DNA of 64,000 nucleotides from Candidatus Tidjanibacter gallistercoris (GTDB lineage: Bacteria > Bacteroidota > Bacteroidia > Bacteroidales > Rikenellaceae), in NCBI GenBank assembly GCA_019114205.1, contig DXFY01000045.1, positions 17,311-81,310 on the forward strand, given 5' to 3'. The translations under genes were made by a program, and so were the position numbers. Below are positions 18,018 to 26,689 of the stretch, one piece after another. How positions within the stretch are numbered: the first letter of the stretch is position 1; every line of letters starts with the position of its first letter. Under the pieces are notes generated by a model. The model had not been told where the DNA came from. It was given only the letters and a program-made list of their open reading frames with translations, and did no database searches.

Positions 18018-19127
18018 ATGACGGAAACAGACGAAAACCTCAAAAGAAACAACCTGTTTTTCAGACAGCTCCTTTTTCTGGCCGTACTGATAGTGATAGG
18101 CGTCGTCATGCTTCGGGAACTCTCCTTCATCATCGGTTCGTTCCTGGGAGCCATCACCCTGTATATCGTATTCCGGCCCTGGCAGTACAAACTGACGGAC
18201 CGTTACCGTTGGCGGCCCTGGCTCGCATCGCTGCTGATGGTCTGCATCGCGCTGCTCGTGCTGGCCGGCCTGCTCTTCGGCGTATTCCGCGTAGTGTCGG
18301 CCGAAATCATCAACATCGATTTCAAGAGCCTGCTTTCCGGACTCGACAGCGTGGTGGAAAAAATCAACCGCGAACTGCCATTCAATCTCATCCCGGCGAC
18401 CTACCTTTCCGATTCGTCGGCCTACCTGACGAAAGCGGCCGGCTCCATCATCAACACCACGTACAGTTTCGTCATCAACATCCTCTTCACCATCATCATC
18501 CTCTACTTCATGCTGGCCAATTCGAGAACGCTCGAACGCCGTCTGGGACGGTACAATCCCTTCAAGGGCGAAAGCCGTGACCTGGTGACCAGAGAAATAA
18601 CCGACATCATTTACAGCAACGCGCTGGGAATACCGATTATCATGCTCGGACAAGGCCTGACGGCGGCACTGGTTTATTGGCTGTTCGGCATCCAGCACAT
18701 CGCCTTCTGGGCCTTTCTGACCGCCATCGCGGGGCTGATTCCGGTGGTCGGTTCGATTATCGTCAGCGTACCGCTCGGCATTTCCTTCATCATGCAGGGA
18801 CACCTATGGCAGGGCATCCTGCTGATGCTGTGCGGCATGCTCATCATCGCCAACGTGGACAACCTGATACGCATCTTCCTTAACAAACGAATGACCGACA
18901 CCCATCCCCTTATCGTCATCTTCGGAGTCTTCATGGGTATCCCCTTGTTCGGCTTCTGGGGAATCATCTTCGGGCCGCTGCTCATTTCGGTCTTCCTGTT
19001 GCTCATCAAAATCTATTACCACGAGTTCAAACTCATGACGCCGCAGGAAATCAAGGAGGAACAAATCGACGACATGGCCACGAAAAGCGGCGGACGCAAA
19101 AGACTGCGGTTCGGACGCAAACGGTAA
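18018..19127 (+). CDS. AI-2E family transporter (PF01594-type permease)
   Basis: Encodes 369 residues from the ATG at 18018; codons upstream in the same frame lack membrane character. Hydrophobic helices occupy about residues 15-50, 68-95 and 145-170, followed by a cluster in the C-terminal half. There, the segments I-A-G-L-I-P-V-V-G-S and G-F-W-G-I-I-F-G-P-L-L match the conserved core of this family. The C-terminus is Lys/Arg-rich and cytoplasmic. Members range from the TqsA/AI-2E group to ion antiporters, so autoinducer transport should not be assumed. Monocistronic; a stem-loop separates it from the convergent lipoprotein gene. Confidence 0.88.
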   Translation: MTETDENLKRNNLFFRQLLFLAVLIVIGVVMLRELSFIIGSFLGAITLYIVFRPWQYKLTDRYRWRPWLASLLMVCIALLVLAGLLFGVFRVVSAEIINIDFKSLLSGLDSVVEKINRELPFNLIPATYLSDSSAYLTKAAGSIINTTYSFVINILFTIIILYFMLANSRTLERRLGRYNPFKGESRDLVTREITDIIYSNALGIPIIMLGQGLTAALVYWLFGIQHIAFWAFLTAIAGLIPVVGSIIVSVPLGISFIMQGHLWQGILLMLCGMLIIANVDNLIRIFLNKRMTDTHPLIVIFGVFMGIPLFGFWGIIFGPLLISVFLLLIKIYYHEFKLMTPQEIKEEQIDDMATKSGGRKRLRFGRKR

Positions 19128-19176
19128 AATCCGCTACCTGCCCGGAGGCGGATACGCCGGACACGTCCCGCAATAC

Positions 19177-19215
19177 ATGCACGGCGGCGACGCATGATGC
19201 GTCGCCGCCGTGCAT
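19177..19215. terminator. Long perfect inverted repeat between convergent genes
   Basis: An 18-bp perfect stem (ATGCACGGCGGCGACGCA and its complement) with a TGA loop. It lacks a strong U tract on either side but lies between two convergent stop codons, so a bidirectional terminator role is likely. Confidence 0.65.
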
Positions 19216-19240
19216 TCACCCGTTGCGGTAAGTCCTATAC

Positions 19241-19903
19241 CTACTTTATCTGCCGGTAGGTCACCAACCAATAATCGCCGTCATATACGGTACGGCTGAC
19301 CAGCATGGAGGATGTGGTATAAGTCAGGTTGTCGATGTAATCCTTGTCCTGCCGGTCGCTGTCCCCCAACAGGAGGTACCGTTCGTTCAGGAAATCGTCG
19401 AGCTGCGCCGTCTTGTCCCGGCTGACCGTAATGGAAGAAGCCGTCAGCCTGTTGTTGCCGTCGAACTCATACGACTTGAACGAATTCACCGAAGAGACGA
19501 GCTCGTAGGTCAGGATGCCGTCCTCCATTCTGTCGGGCAGACCGAGCCGGTTCACCACCTGTTCCTTAGTCATTCCCCAGGTCAGATTAGCCATGGGCTC
19601 GTCGTATAAATCGACCCGTCCTTTGACCGTTACGGATACCGATGCATTATTCGCCGTAATGCGTGTCTGTCCGATGCGCAGGCCCGATATCCGCCCCGCG
19701 TCCACGGTAGCGACGAACTCGTTGTCGCTGCGCCAGGCCACGCCGTTCGGATTGCCCGTCACGACATACACGGTCTGCGTATCCCCCGTTCGCATTTCGA
19801 GCACGTATCTGTCCAACGTCACGTTGTTGTAACCGTCATCATTCTTGCACCCTGCGAGCAGCGCCGCAAAAAGTGCGACGCATGCCAAACTCATTCTCTT
19901 CAT
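19241..19903 (-). CDS. Lipoprotein with Ig-like segment and BamE/SmpA-like motif
   Basis: Encodes 220 residues from the ATG at 19903. The signal ends L-L-A-G-C (Cys19) and is followed by K-N-D-D, matching the Bacteroidetes surface-export pattern. Residues 25-95 look like a BIG_2-type Ig-like domain, with the characteristic W-R-S-D-N-E-F-V-A-T-V-D-A-G-R-I-S-G-L run. Residues 105-130 contain L-T-W-G-M-T-K-E-Q-V-V-N-R-L-G-L-P-D, a phrase seen in BamE/SmpA-fold proteins. Combined function unknown. It is transcribed alone, convergent with the permease gene. Confidence 0.72.
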   Translation of the reverse strand: MKRMSLACVALFAALLAGCKNDDGYNNVTLDRYVLEMRTGDTQTVYVVTGNPNGVAWRSDNEFVATVDAGRISGLRIGQTRITANNASVSVTVKGRVDLYDEPMANLTWGMTKEQVVNRLGLPDRMEDGILTYELVSSVNSFKSYEFDGNNRLTASSITVSRDKTAQLDDFLNERYLLLGDSDRQDKDYIDNLTYTTSSMLVSRTVYDGDYWLVTYRQIK

Positions 19904-20082
19904 ACGCTTCGTACGATTGTTATCCTTCCAATATGTTAAAGACGCCGGAGACCGCCCGTTTGTTGCATCCCGACCGGAAAAAACATCTTTCCGCAAATTT
20001 ACGCAAATTTCACGAACGACGGCACACCCCCTCCCACTGCCGGGAACGACGGAGCCGGAACGCCCGCCGCCGCGAATACGAA

Positions 20083-20109
20083 CCGAGCCGCCCTTCGCGG
20101 GCGGCTCGG
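20083..20109 (-). terminator. Stem-loop after hpf
   Basis: CCGAGCCGCCC pairs perfectly with GGGCGGCTCGG around TTCGC, 43 bases after the hpf stop on the minus strand. The following U tract is weak. Confidence 0.7.
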
Positions 20110-20151
20110 AACGAAGTCATGTCCCGTATGCCTCTTCGGGCGGCCGGAAGA

Positions 20152-20448
20152 CTATTTGGCGTAACGCTCCTTATGTTTCTCTATCTGTCTCTTCAGCGCA
20201 TCTATGGCGTTGTCCACCGATTCCTCGAAACTCCTGCTGCGCGCCTCGGCCACCAGGTCGTCGCCGGGAACCTCTATCCGGATAATAGCCACCTTGTTCC
20301 CCTTCTCGTTATCCTTGTCGAGTTTCAGCATCACGTCCGCACCCGTCGCACGTTCTATGAAACGGTCGAGCTTCGCCATCTTTGCTTCCACGAATTCGAT
20401 GAGCTTCCTGTCCGCATCGAACTTAACTGCCTGAATCTGTACGTTCAT
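20152..20448 (-). CDS. hpf: Ribosome hibernation-promoting factor, short form
   Basis: Encodes 98 residues from the ATG at 20448, which has a strong GGAGGATTAGTT ribosome binding site; the ATG at 20463 lies within that region and is rejected. The S30AE fold is recognisable: M-N-V-Q-I-Q-A-V-K-F at the start, a D-V-M-L-K-L-D strand, and a C-terminal helix ending K-H-K-E-R-Y-A-K. It binds inactive ribosomes in stationary phase. The length fits short HPF/RaiA rather than the about 190-residue long form. It follows the xerC-type recombinase by 72 bases on the same strand, an arrangement common in Bacteroidetes. Confidence 0.92.
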   Translation of the reverse strand: MNVQIQAVKFDADRKLIEFVEAKMAKLDRFIERATGADVMLKLDKDNEKGNKVAIIRIEVPGDDLVAEARSRSFEESVDNAIDALKRQIEKHKERYAK

Positions 20449-20520
20449 AACTAATCCTCCCATATTTTAGGGCGCCTGCCCGGCGCCGTTTGTCCCATAC
20501 TGCCCCGCCACCGGCTGCCG

Positions 20521-21438
20521 TCACCGGCCCCGGCCCCGCGGATGCGCCTCGTCGTACACCTCCTTCAGCTTCGCAATGCTGTTGTGCGTATAAACCTGCG
20601 TGGTGTTCAGGGAGGCGTGTCCCAACAGTTCCTGTATCTCCCGCAGGTCTGCGCCGCCGTTCATCATGTGGGTGGCGAACGTATGCCGCAGCACGTGGGG
20701 GCTCCGTTTGCCCTGCACTCCGAGCAGCGTCAGCTGGCGCTTCACGATGCGGTATACCTCGGTTCTCGAAATGCGGGTTCCCTGCTCTGTTAAAAATAAG
20801 GCTTTTTCTCCGGATTTGCAAATTCCGTCGCGTTTTATTACGTCCGTATAGGCGACCAACCGGCGCCTCAGTTCGGGCACCACGGGCACCATTCGTTCCC
20901 GGTCGCCCTTCCCCGTCACGTGCAGCTCTCTGAAATCCTTCTCGAAATCGGTTCTGTCGATGGCAATCAGCTCCGCGAGCCGCAATCCCGTAGCGTACAA
21001 AAAGAGTACCACCAGCGCGTCCCGCATCCCGCGGAAATCGACCGCCTCGTCCATCTCCTCGGACAGCTCCGCCACGAGTGCCGCCATCCGGTTCTCCGGA
21101 ATGAAGGCGGGGAGCAGTACGGGCGTTTTCAGCGACGATACCTTCCGGAACGGATTCTGCACGACGATTCCCTCGCGCTGCATGTAACGGTAGAACGAAC
21201 CGCACGCGGAAAGCATCCGGTTGATGCTCGACGGCTTCAGCCCGCTCTCCGAAAGCGCCATAACCCATTCCCGCACGTCGTCGGCCGTCACCAGTGCCGG
21301 CTCGAACCGCTCGCCGTCCGTTCCGAGAAAGGCGAGCAGCGAGTCGATGTCGCGCCGGTAGCTTTTCACCGTATTGGGCGAATAGCGCTTTGCGCTTTCA
21401 ATATAAGTCAGATACGATTCGACGACATTATGGGTCAT
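20521..21438 (-). CDS. xerC: Tyrosine recombinase of the XerC/XerD family
   Basis: Encodes 305 residues from the ATG at 21438; an ATG four codons upstream (21450) is also possible. The N-terminal SAM-like core-binding domain (about residues 3-85) begins Y-L-T-Y-I-E-S-A-K-R-Y-S-P-N-T. The catalytic domain has Arg in T-G-L-R-L-A-E-L, Lys in the beta-hairpin region, H-V-L-R-H-T-F-A-T-H, L-L-G-H-A-S, and the nucleophile Tyr in T-T-Q-V-Y-T-H. Size and motifs are those of the chromosome-dimer resolvases acting at dif. Pairing with hpf indicates a housekeeping gene, not a mobile-element integrase. XerC versus XerD cannot be separated by eye. Confidence 0.88.
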   Translation of the reverse strand: MTHNVVESYLTYIESAKRYSPNTVKSYRRDIDSLLAFLGTDGERFEPALVTADDVREWVMALSESGLKPSSINRMLSACGSFYRYMQREGIVVQNPFRKVSSLKTPVLLPAFIPENRMAALVAELSEEMDEAVDFRGMRDALVVLFLYATGLRLAELIAIDRTDFEKDFRELHVTGKGDRERMVPVVPELRRRLVAYTDVIKRDGICKSGEKALFLTEQGTRISRTEVYRIVKRQLTLLGVQGKRSPHVLRHTFATHMMNGGADLREIQELLGHASLNTTQVYTHNSIAKLKEVYDEAHPRGRGR

Positions 21439-21714
21439 TGCAGCAAACATTCATGAAGGCGCCGTTTCCGACGCACGTCTCTTTGTATCGGTATAACGGC
21501 GGAACGGGACGGATAGTACGACACGGTGCGATTGCATCCGGACTTTTATCGACGAAAAAGATTCCGATGCCTCCGCGCCCTGCGCGATACCCCTGCAAAA
21601 TATACGGGCAACCTCCCGCACCGCCCTTCCGGAAACGCACCGGGACGCCGCAGTCCGAAACAAGCGGTCGCAGCAACCGACGCCCCGCATCGGAGACGGA
21701 GCGGAACGGTACCG

Positions 21715-22440
21715 CTAAGCCCGCACCGCAGGACGTATTCTGCGGAACCGCAGCCGGATAACGCCCCAGAACGCTTCGCCGAAAATGCCGCTGCTCATCT
21801 TGGATACTCCCGCCGTACGGTCCATGAAGACAATCGACACTTCCCGTATCCGGAAGCCGAGGCGCCAGGCCGTATATTTCATTTCTATCTGGAATCCGTA
21901 TCCCTTCATCCGCACCGCATCCAGGTCGATGGCTTCGAGCACCCCGCGGGAATAACAGACGAATCCCGCCGTCGCATCGCGCACGGGCATGCCCGTGACG
22001 GTGCGCACATACGACGAGGCGCAGTAGGACATCAGCAGCCGCGACATGGGCCAGTTCACCACGTTCACCCCCTGCACGTACCGCGACCCCACCACGACAT
22101 CCGCCCCCTCGACGGCGGCACGGTAAAGCCGGAGCAGGTCGTCGGGATTGTGCGAAAAGTCGCAGTCCATCTCGAATACGTAGTCGTATCCCTGCCGGAG
22201 CGCCCACCGGAAGCCGGCGATATAGGCCGTACCCAGACCGAGCTTGCCGGCACGCTCCAGCAAAAAGAGCCTGCCGGGAAATTCCCCCTGCCGGCCGCGC
22301 ACGATATCGGCCGTCCCGTCGGGCGAGGCGTCGTCTATAACGAGCATGTCGAACCGCTCCGGAAGCGAGAACACCTTGTCAATCATGGCCGATACGTTCT
22401 CCCTTTCGAGATATGTAGGTATTATGACGAGTTTGCGCAT
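21715..22440 (-). CDS. Polyprenol-phosphate mannosyltransferase-like GT2 glycosyltransferase
   Basis: Encodes 241 residues, matching the dolichol-phosphate mannosyltransferase (DPM1) group that lacks C-terminal membrane helices. It starts V-I-I-P-T-Y-L-E-R-E-N, the GT-A nucleotide-sugar loop. The divalent-metal motif is M-D-C-D-F-S-H-N-P (near residue 92), with V-V-G-S-R-Y downstream. It is expected to transfer a sugar, usually mannose, from GDP-sugar to a lipid phosphate at the inner membrane, supplying exported glycosylation or glycolipids. It is divergent from tgt and stands alone. The actual sugar is not determinable here. Confidence 0.88.
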   Translation of the reverse strand: MRKLVIIPTYLERENVSAMIDKVFSLPERFDMLVIDDASPDGTADIVRGRQGEFPGRLFLLERAGKLGLGTAYIAGFRWALRQGYDYVFEMDCDFSHNPDDLLRLYRAAVEGADVVVGSRYVQGVNVVNWPMSRLLMSYCASSYVRTVTGMPVRDATAGFVCYSRGVLEAIDLDAVRMKGYGFQIEMKYTAWRLGFRIREVSIVFMDRTAGVSKMSSGIFGEAFWGVIRLRFRRIRPAVRA

Positions 22441-22475
22441 GAAACAAAAAAAGATATGTCAGTCCCCCTTGCATA

Positions 22476-22483
22476 CAAACTTA
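22476..22483 (-). promoter_or_regulatory. Putative -7 element for the glycosyltransferase gene
   Basis: The minus strand reads TAAGTTTG, a TAnnTTTG match 35 bases upstream of the start codon, in an AT-rich patch. Confidence 0.5.
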
Positions 22484-22568
22484 CGAAAAAAAAAGGAATT
22501 CGTCCGGATTAGCGCGGATTTAAGCACGGCGGCGCTGCATTTCGTGCGGTAAATGGAACGGAATTGCT

Positions 22569-22576
22569 TACCTTTG
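22569..22576 (+). promoter_or_regulatory. Putative -7 element for tgt
   Basis: TACCTTTG, a full TAnnTTTG match, 31 bases upstream of the tgt ATG. No clear TTG at the expected upstream distance. Confidence 0.5.
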
Positions 22577-22607
22577 GGGCTCAGAAAAAGGACGACGGCA
22601 AACTGCA

Positions 22608-23735
22608 ATGACTTTCGAGCTGGAACATACGGCGGCGGGAAGCGCCGCCAGAGCCGGACGGTTCACCACCGACCACGGCGTCGTGGAAACCCCCGTCTTC
22701 ATGCCGGTGGGAACGGCTGCGAGCGTGAAGGGCGTCTTCCATCGCGACCTCGTCCAGGCGGGCGCACGCATCATCCTGGCCAACACCTACCACCTCTATC
22801 TGCGTCCCGGCATGGACGTCATCGAGGCGGCCGGCGGCGTCCACCGGTTCTGTACATGGGACCGTCCGATGCTGACCGACAGCGGAGGCTTTCAGGTCTT
22901 CTCGCTCGCCCAGTGCCGCAAGCTGACCGACGAAGGGTGCCGTTTCAGCTCCCACATCGACGGTTCGCGGCACCTGTTCACGCCCGAAAGCGTCATCGAC
23001 ACGCAGCGTACCATCGGGGCCGACATCATGATGGCGTTCGACGAATGCCCTCCGGGAGACTCGCCGCGCGACTATGCGGCCAAATCGCTCCGTCTCACGC
23101 ACCGATGGCTGGAACGCTGCTTCGACCGGTATGCATCCACGTCGCCCAAGTACGGACACGGACAGTCGCTCTTCCCCATCGTCCAGGGCTGCACCTACCC
23201 AGACCTGCGGGCCGAATCGGCCCTGTTCGCCCGGCAGTTCGACGCCGACGGCTATGCCATCGGCGGACTCGCCGTGGGAGAGCCGGCACCGGTGATGTAC
23301 GAGATGATTGAAATAGTGAACGACATACTGCCGCGGGACAAGCCGCGTTATCTTATGGGCGTGGGCACTCCGGTGAACATCCTCGAAGCGATAGACCGCG
23401 GCGTGGACATGTTCGATTGCGTGATGCCTACCCGCAACGGGCGCAACGGGATGCTCTTCACCTCGGAGGGCGTCATCAACATCCGCAACCTGAAGTGGCG
23501 CGAGGACTTCTCGCCCATCGACCCCGCAGGGCACTGCTTCGTCGACACGCTCTACTCGAAGGCCTACCTGCGCCATCTGGCCGTGTCGGGCGAAATGCTG
23601 GCCGCGCAAATCGCCTCGCTGCACAACATCGCCTTCTACATGTGGCTCGTGGACGAAGCGCGGCGGCGGATTCTGGACGGTACGTTCGCGCAGTGGAAAC
23701 GCGGAATGGTTGTAAAATTGACCGAGAGGTTGTAA
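22608..23735 (+). CDS. tgt: Queuine tRNA-ribosyltransferase
   Basis: Encodes 375 residues, the normal length. It exchanges guanine-34 of His, Asp, Asn and Tyr tRNAs for a queuine precursor. Family blocks are P-V-F-M-P-V-G-T, the substrate-binding D-S-G-G-F-Q-V-F-S-L, and the nucleophile Asp in M-F-D-C-V-M-P-T-R-N-G-R-N-G. The usual C-terminal zinc site CxCxxC is absent: the equivalent stretch reads G-H-C-F-V-D-T-L-Y-S-K-A-Y-L-R-H-L with a single Cys. I recall this substitution in other Bacteroidetes Tgt proteins, so it is probably a lineage trait. An LptF/G permease gene follows, a common arrangement in the phylum. Confidence 0.95.
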   Translation: MTFELEHTAAGSAARAGRFTTDHGVVETPVFMPVGTAASVKGVFHRDLVQAGARIILANTYHLYLRPGMDVIEAAGGVHRFCTWDRPMLTDSGGFQVFSLAQCRKLTDEGCRFSSHIDGSRHLFTPESVIDTQRTIGADIMMAFDECPPGDSPRDYAAKSLRLTHRWLERCFDRYASTSPKYGHGQSLFPIVQGCTYPDLRAESALFARQFDADGYAIGGLAVGEPAPVMYEMIEIVNDILPRDKPRYLMGVGTPVNILEAIDRGVDMFDCVMPTRNGRNGMLFTSEGVINIRNLKWREDFSPIDPAGHCFVDTLYSKAYLRHLAVSGEMLAAQIASLHNIAFYMWLVDEARRRILDGTFAQWKRGMVVKLTERL

Positions 23736-23740
23736 CTTTG
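23710..23740 (+). promoter_or_regulatory. Possible internal promoter for the LptF/G permease gene
   Basis: TTG at 23710-23712, 20 bases, then TAACTTTG at 23733-23740. The -7 element overlaps the tgt stop codon and lies 38 bases upstream of the permease start, so the permease may be transcribed both with tgt and separately. Confidence 0.6.
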
Positions 23741-23778
23741 GCTTACCCTGCGGCCGGGAGCCGCTTTTCGACAGGAAC

Positions 23779-24897
23779 ATGGCAGACAGGAAAAAGATAA
23801 AATTTCCGGGGTTCAAGATACTCGACGGGTACATAACCCGTAAATTTCTCGGCACCTACGTGTTCGCCATCGCGCTCATCATCGTCATCGTCGTCGTGTT
23901 CGACGCGGTGGAGAAGATGGACGACTTCATCACCACGAAAGCCTCGCTCAAATCCGTCGCGCTGGACTACTACCTCAACTTCATCCCCTATTTCATCAAC
24001 CAGTTCAGCGGTCTGTTCACCTTCATCGCCGTCATCTTCTTCACTTCGAAGATGGCCTACCAGACGGAAATCATCGCCATTCTGTCGAGCGGCGTCAGTT
24101 TCCGCAGGCTCATGTGGCCCTATTTCCTCTCGGCCATACTCATCACCCTGCTCTCGCTCAGCCTCAACCTGTGGGTGATACCCAGCGCCAATGCGCGGCG
24201 GGTGGAGTTCGAGCGGGACCACCTCACCAAGAATGCCTACATCCGCTACGACCGGCACATCTACCGGCAGGTCTATCCCGGAACGTTCGCCTACATACGC
24301 GGGTACAACGGCACCACGGAAAAGGCCTCCTACCTCGCCATAGAGAAATACGACGGCAACCGCATGGTGGCCTCGCTCGAAGCCTCGGACGTGAAGTTCG
24401 ACCCCGACACCAGACACTGGACCGCAACGAAATACATGACGCGCACGTTCGACGAACACAACGTCGAACGCCTCGAAAAGAAGGAGAAACTCGACACGAT
24501 GATAAACCTCGACGTGCTGGAACTCGGCAAACTGGAAGACATCATCCAGACCATGAGCATCGGCCAGTTGAACCGGTTCATCACGGAACAGAAAGAGAAA
24601 GGTTCGGACATGGTCTCGACGTTCGAGGTGGAACGGCAGAACCGCTTCGCCTACCCGATGGCCACGTTCGTACTCACGGTCATCGGCGTTTCGCTCTCCT
24701 CGCGCAAGGTGCGCGGCGGGACGGGGCTGCACATCGGCGTAGGTATCGGACTCTGCTTCACCTACATTCTCGTGTGCAGGTTCGCTGCCGAATTCGCCAA
24801 GAGCAGCACGTTCTTCTCCCCCATCCTGCTCGTCTGGCTCCCGGACATCTTCTACGCCTTCATCGCCCTTTATCTGTACAAAAAAGCGCCCAAATAA
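23779..24897 (+). CDS. LptF/LptG family lipopolysaccharide-export permease
   Basis: Encodes 372 residues in the YjgP/YjgQ family. Membrane helices lie near residues 23-45, 65-90 and 105-130, followed by a soluble periplasmic beta-rich domain (about 135-275) and three helices at about 290-365. The start D-G-Y-I-T-R-K-F-L-G-T-Y-V-F is the coupling region typical of LptF/G. With LptB and its partner permease it extracts lipopolysaccharide from the inner membrane. Whether this copy is LptF or LptG is not decidable by eye; the other is not in the window. It follows tgt. Confidence 0.92.
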   Translation: MADRKKIKFPGFKILDGYITRKFLGTYVFAIALIIVIVVVFDAVEKMDDFITTKASLKSVALDYYLNFIPYFINQFSGLFTFIAVIFFTSKMAYQTEIIAILSSGVSFRRLMWPYFLSAILITLLSLSLNLWVIPSANARRVEFERDHLTKNAYIRYDRHIYRQVYPGTFAYIRGYNGTTEKASYLAIEKYDGNRMVASLEASDVKFDPDTRHWTATKYMTRTFDEHNVERLEKKEKLDTMINLDVLELGKLEDIIQTMSIGQLNRFITEQKEKGSDMVSTFEVERQNRFAYPMATFVLTVIGVSLSSRKVRGGTGLHIGVGIGLCFTYILVCRFAAEFAKSSTFFSPILLVWLPDIFYAFIALYLYKKAPK

Positions 24898-25016
24898 CGC
24901 TCTTTCCGTGCCGCATGCGCTACTTCATGGCGCAACTCGAAAGTAACAAAATGACAGCGGCGGGGCGTCTTTTGTAATTTTTCGTAGCAGAAAGGACATT
25001 TACACATAAAAATGGC

Positions 25017-25024
25017 TACATTTG
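25017..25024 (+). promoter_or_regulatory. Putative -7 element for aspA
   Basis: TACATTTG, a TAnnTTTG match 72 bases upstream of the aspA ATG, in AT-rich sequence; the upstream element is weak. Confidence 0.5.
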
Positions 25025-25096
25025 CGAAATTAGAAGATTCACAATCCGATAATCGATAATCGACATACGGGTTCTTTAAATTAACCGCATTTTATT

Positions 25097-26530
25097 ATGG
25101 ACATCACGACCGCCCGGCTTTCGGGCAAAACACGAGAAGAACACGACCTGATAGGCAATATGCAGGTTCCGGAAGAATACTATTTCGGCGTGCAAACGAT
25201 GCGTGCCATGGAGAACTTCCACATCAGCCGCGTACGGCTGAGTTTTTTCCCGGAAATCATCAAGGCTCTCGCCGATGTGAAGGAAGCCGCCGCCCTGGCC
25301 AACCGCGACCTGGGGCTGCTCGATGAAAAGACCGCCCAGGCCATCGTGGACGCATGCCGCCTGGTACGCGACGGCAAGTTCGACGACCAGTTCGTCGTGG
25401 ACATGGTACAGGGAGGTGCGGGTACCTCGACCAACATGAACGCCAACGAAGTCATCGCCAACGTAGCGCTCGAACTGCTGGGCCACCGGAAAGGCGAATA
25501 CCGCTACTGCCACCCCAACAACCACGTAAACCTGTCGCAGTCCACCAACGATGCCTATCCCACGGCCATGAAGATAGCGCTCATCCGGAGCATCGCCAAG
25601 ATGGAAGATTCGCTCAAGCAGCTCGTGGACGCATTCCGCGCCAAAGGCGTAGAATTTGCCGACGTCATCAAGATGGGCCGCACCCAATTGCAGGACGCCG
25701 TGCCGATGACGCTGGGCCAGGAATTCGAAGCCTATGCCGCCAACCTGACCGAGGAGATGGAACGTCTGGAACAGAACTACAAGCTGTTCTACGAAATGAA
25801 CATGGGCGCGACGGCAATCGGTACGGGTATCAACGCCGACCCCGACTATCCGGCCATCTGCGAGAAATACCTGCGCGAAATCACGGGGCTGCCGATGGTA
25901 GTGGCCTCCAACATGATTGAGGCGACGAACGACACGGGAGCATTCGTCATGAACTCTTCGGCACTCAAGCGGCTCGCCGTGAAACTCTCCAAGATATGCA
26001 ACGACCTGCGCCTGCTTTCGTCGGGTCCCCGTTGCGGGCTGAACGAAATCAACCTGCCGCCCCGCCAGCCGGGTTCGTCCATCATGCCGGGCAAGGTCAA
26101 TCCGGTCATTCCGGAAGTGGTGAACCAGGTGGCATTCCGCGTCATAGGCAACGACCTGACCGTCACGATGGCGGCGGAAGCGGGGCAGCTCGAACTGAAC
26201 GTCATGGAGCCCATCATCGTACACTGCCTCTTCGAGAGCATCGAAATGCTGGCCAATGCGATGAACACCCTCCGCGAGAAGTGCGTGACGGGCATCACCG
26301 CCAACAAGGAAGTATGCCGCAACATGGTATACAACAGCATCGGTCTCGTTACGGCGCTCAACCCCTACCTCGGCTACGAAACTTCGACCATGCTCGCCAA
26401 AGAAGCGCTCACCAGCGGCAAGGGTATTTACGACCTCGTTCTCGAACACAAGCTCATGAGTCAGGAGGAGCTGGACAACATCCTGCGTCCGGAGAACATG
26501 GTAAAACCGAGGAAATTCCTCAAAAAATAA
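25097..26530 (+). CDS. aspA: Aspartate ammonia-lyase
   Basis: Encodes 477 residues, the usual aspartase length. It reversibly converts aspartate to fumarate and ammonia; in anaerobes this feeds fumarate respiration. The fumarase/aspartase signature G-S-S-I-M-P-G-K-V-N-P with the catalytic Ser loop is near residues 321-331. The N-terminal E-Y-Y-F-G-V-Q-T and Q-S-T-N-D-A-Y-P-T blocks are also present. Aspartase rather than fumarase is favoured by overall similarity in the N-terminus (E-H-D-L-I-G-N-M-Q-V-P-E-E-Y). It has its own promoter-like element and a strong terminator, so it is monocistronic. Confidence 0.93.
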   Translation: MDITTARLSGKTREEHDLIGNMQVPEEYYFGVQTMRAMENFHISRVRLSFFPEIIKALADVKEAAALANRDLGLLDEKTAQAIVDACRLVRDGKFDDQFVVDMVQGGAGTSTNMNANEVIANVALELLGHRKGEYRYCHPNNHVNLSQSTNDAYPTAMKIALIRSIAKMEDSLKQLVDAFRAKGVEFADVIKMGRTQLQDAVPMTLGQEFEAYAANLTEEMERLEQNYKLFYEMNMGATAIGTGINADPDYPAICEKYLREITGLPMVVASNMIEATNDTGAFVMNSSALKRLAVKLSKICNDLRLLSSGPRCGLNEINLPPRQPGSSIMPGKVNPVIPEVVNQVAFRVIGNDLTVTMAAEAGQLELNVMEPIIVHCLFESIEMLANAMNTLREKCVTGITANKEVCRNMVYNSIGLVTALNPYLGYETSTMLAKEALTSGKGIYDLVLEHKLMSQEELDNILRPENMVKPRKFLKK

Positions 26531-26550
26531 ACATCTTACCGTATGCAACG

Positions 26551-26585
26551 AAAAGCGGGGAAGTTTCGACTTCCCCGCTTTTTTA
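26551..26585. terminator. Bidirectional terminator between aspA and the DUF3089 gene
   Basis: AAAAGCGGGGAAG pairs perfectly with CTTCCCCGCTTTT around a TTTCGA loop. The right arm runs into TTTTTT, ideal for aspA; the A-rich left flank also gives a U tract for the opposite strand. Confidence 0.92.
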
Positions 26586-26689
26586 TCGGTTTTCCGCTCC
26601 GGTGCGCCGCGCCAACGGAACTATGTACTGCAAACCGTCCCCGTGTACCGCCGGCAAACAGCGCACCTTAACTGCAAAACAACGACAGG

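Noticed and set aside
17587..21438. tRNA-Pro plus a tyrosine recombinase as an integrated element
   Set aside because: The recombinase is XerC/D-type, paired with hpf, and no direct repeat of the tRNA end or foreign gene block lies between them.
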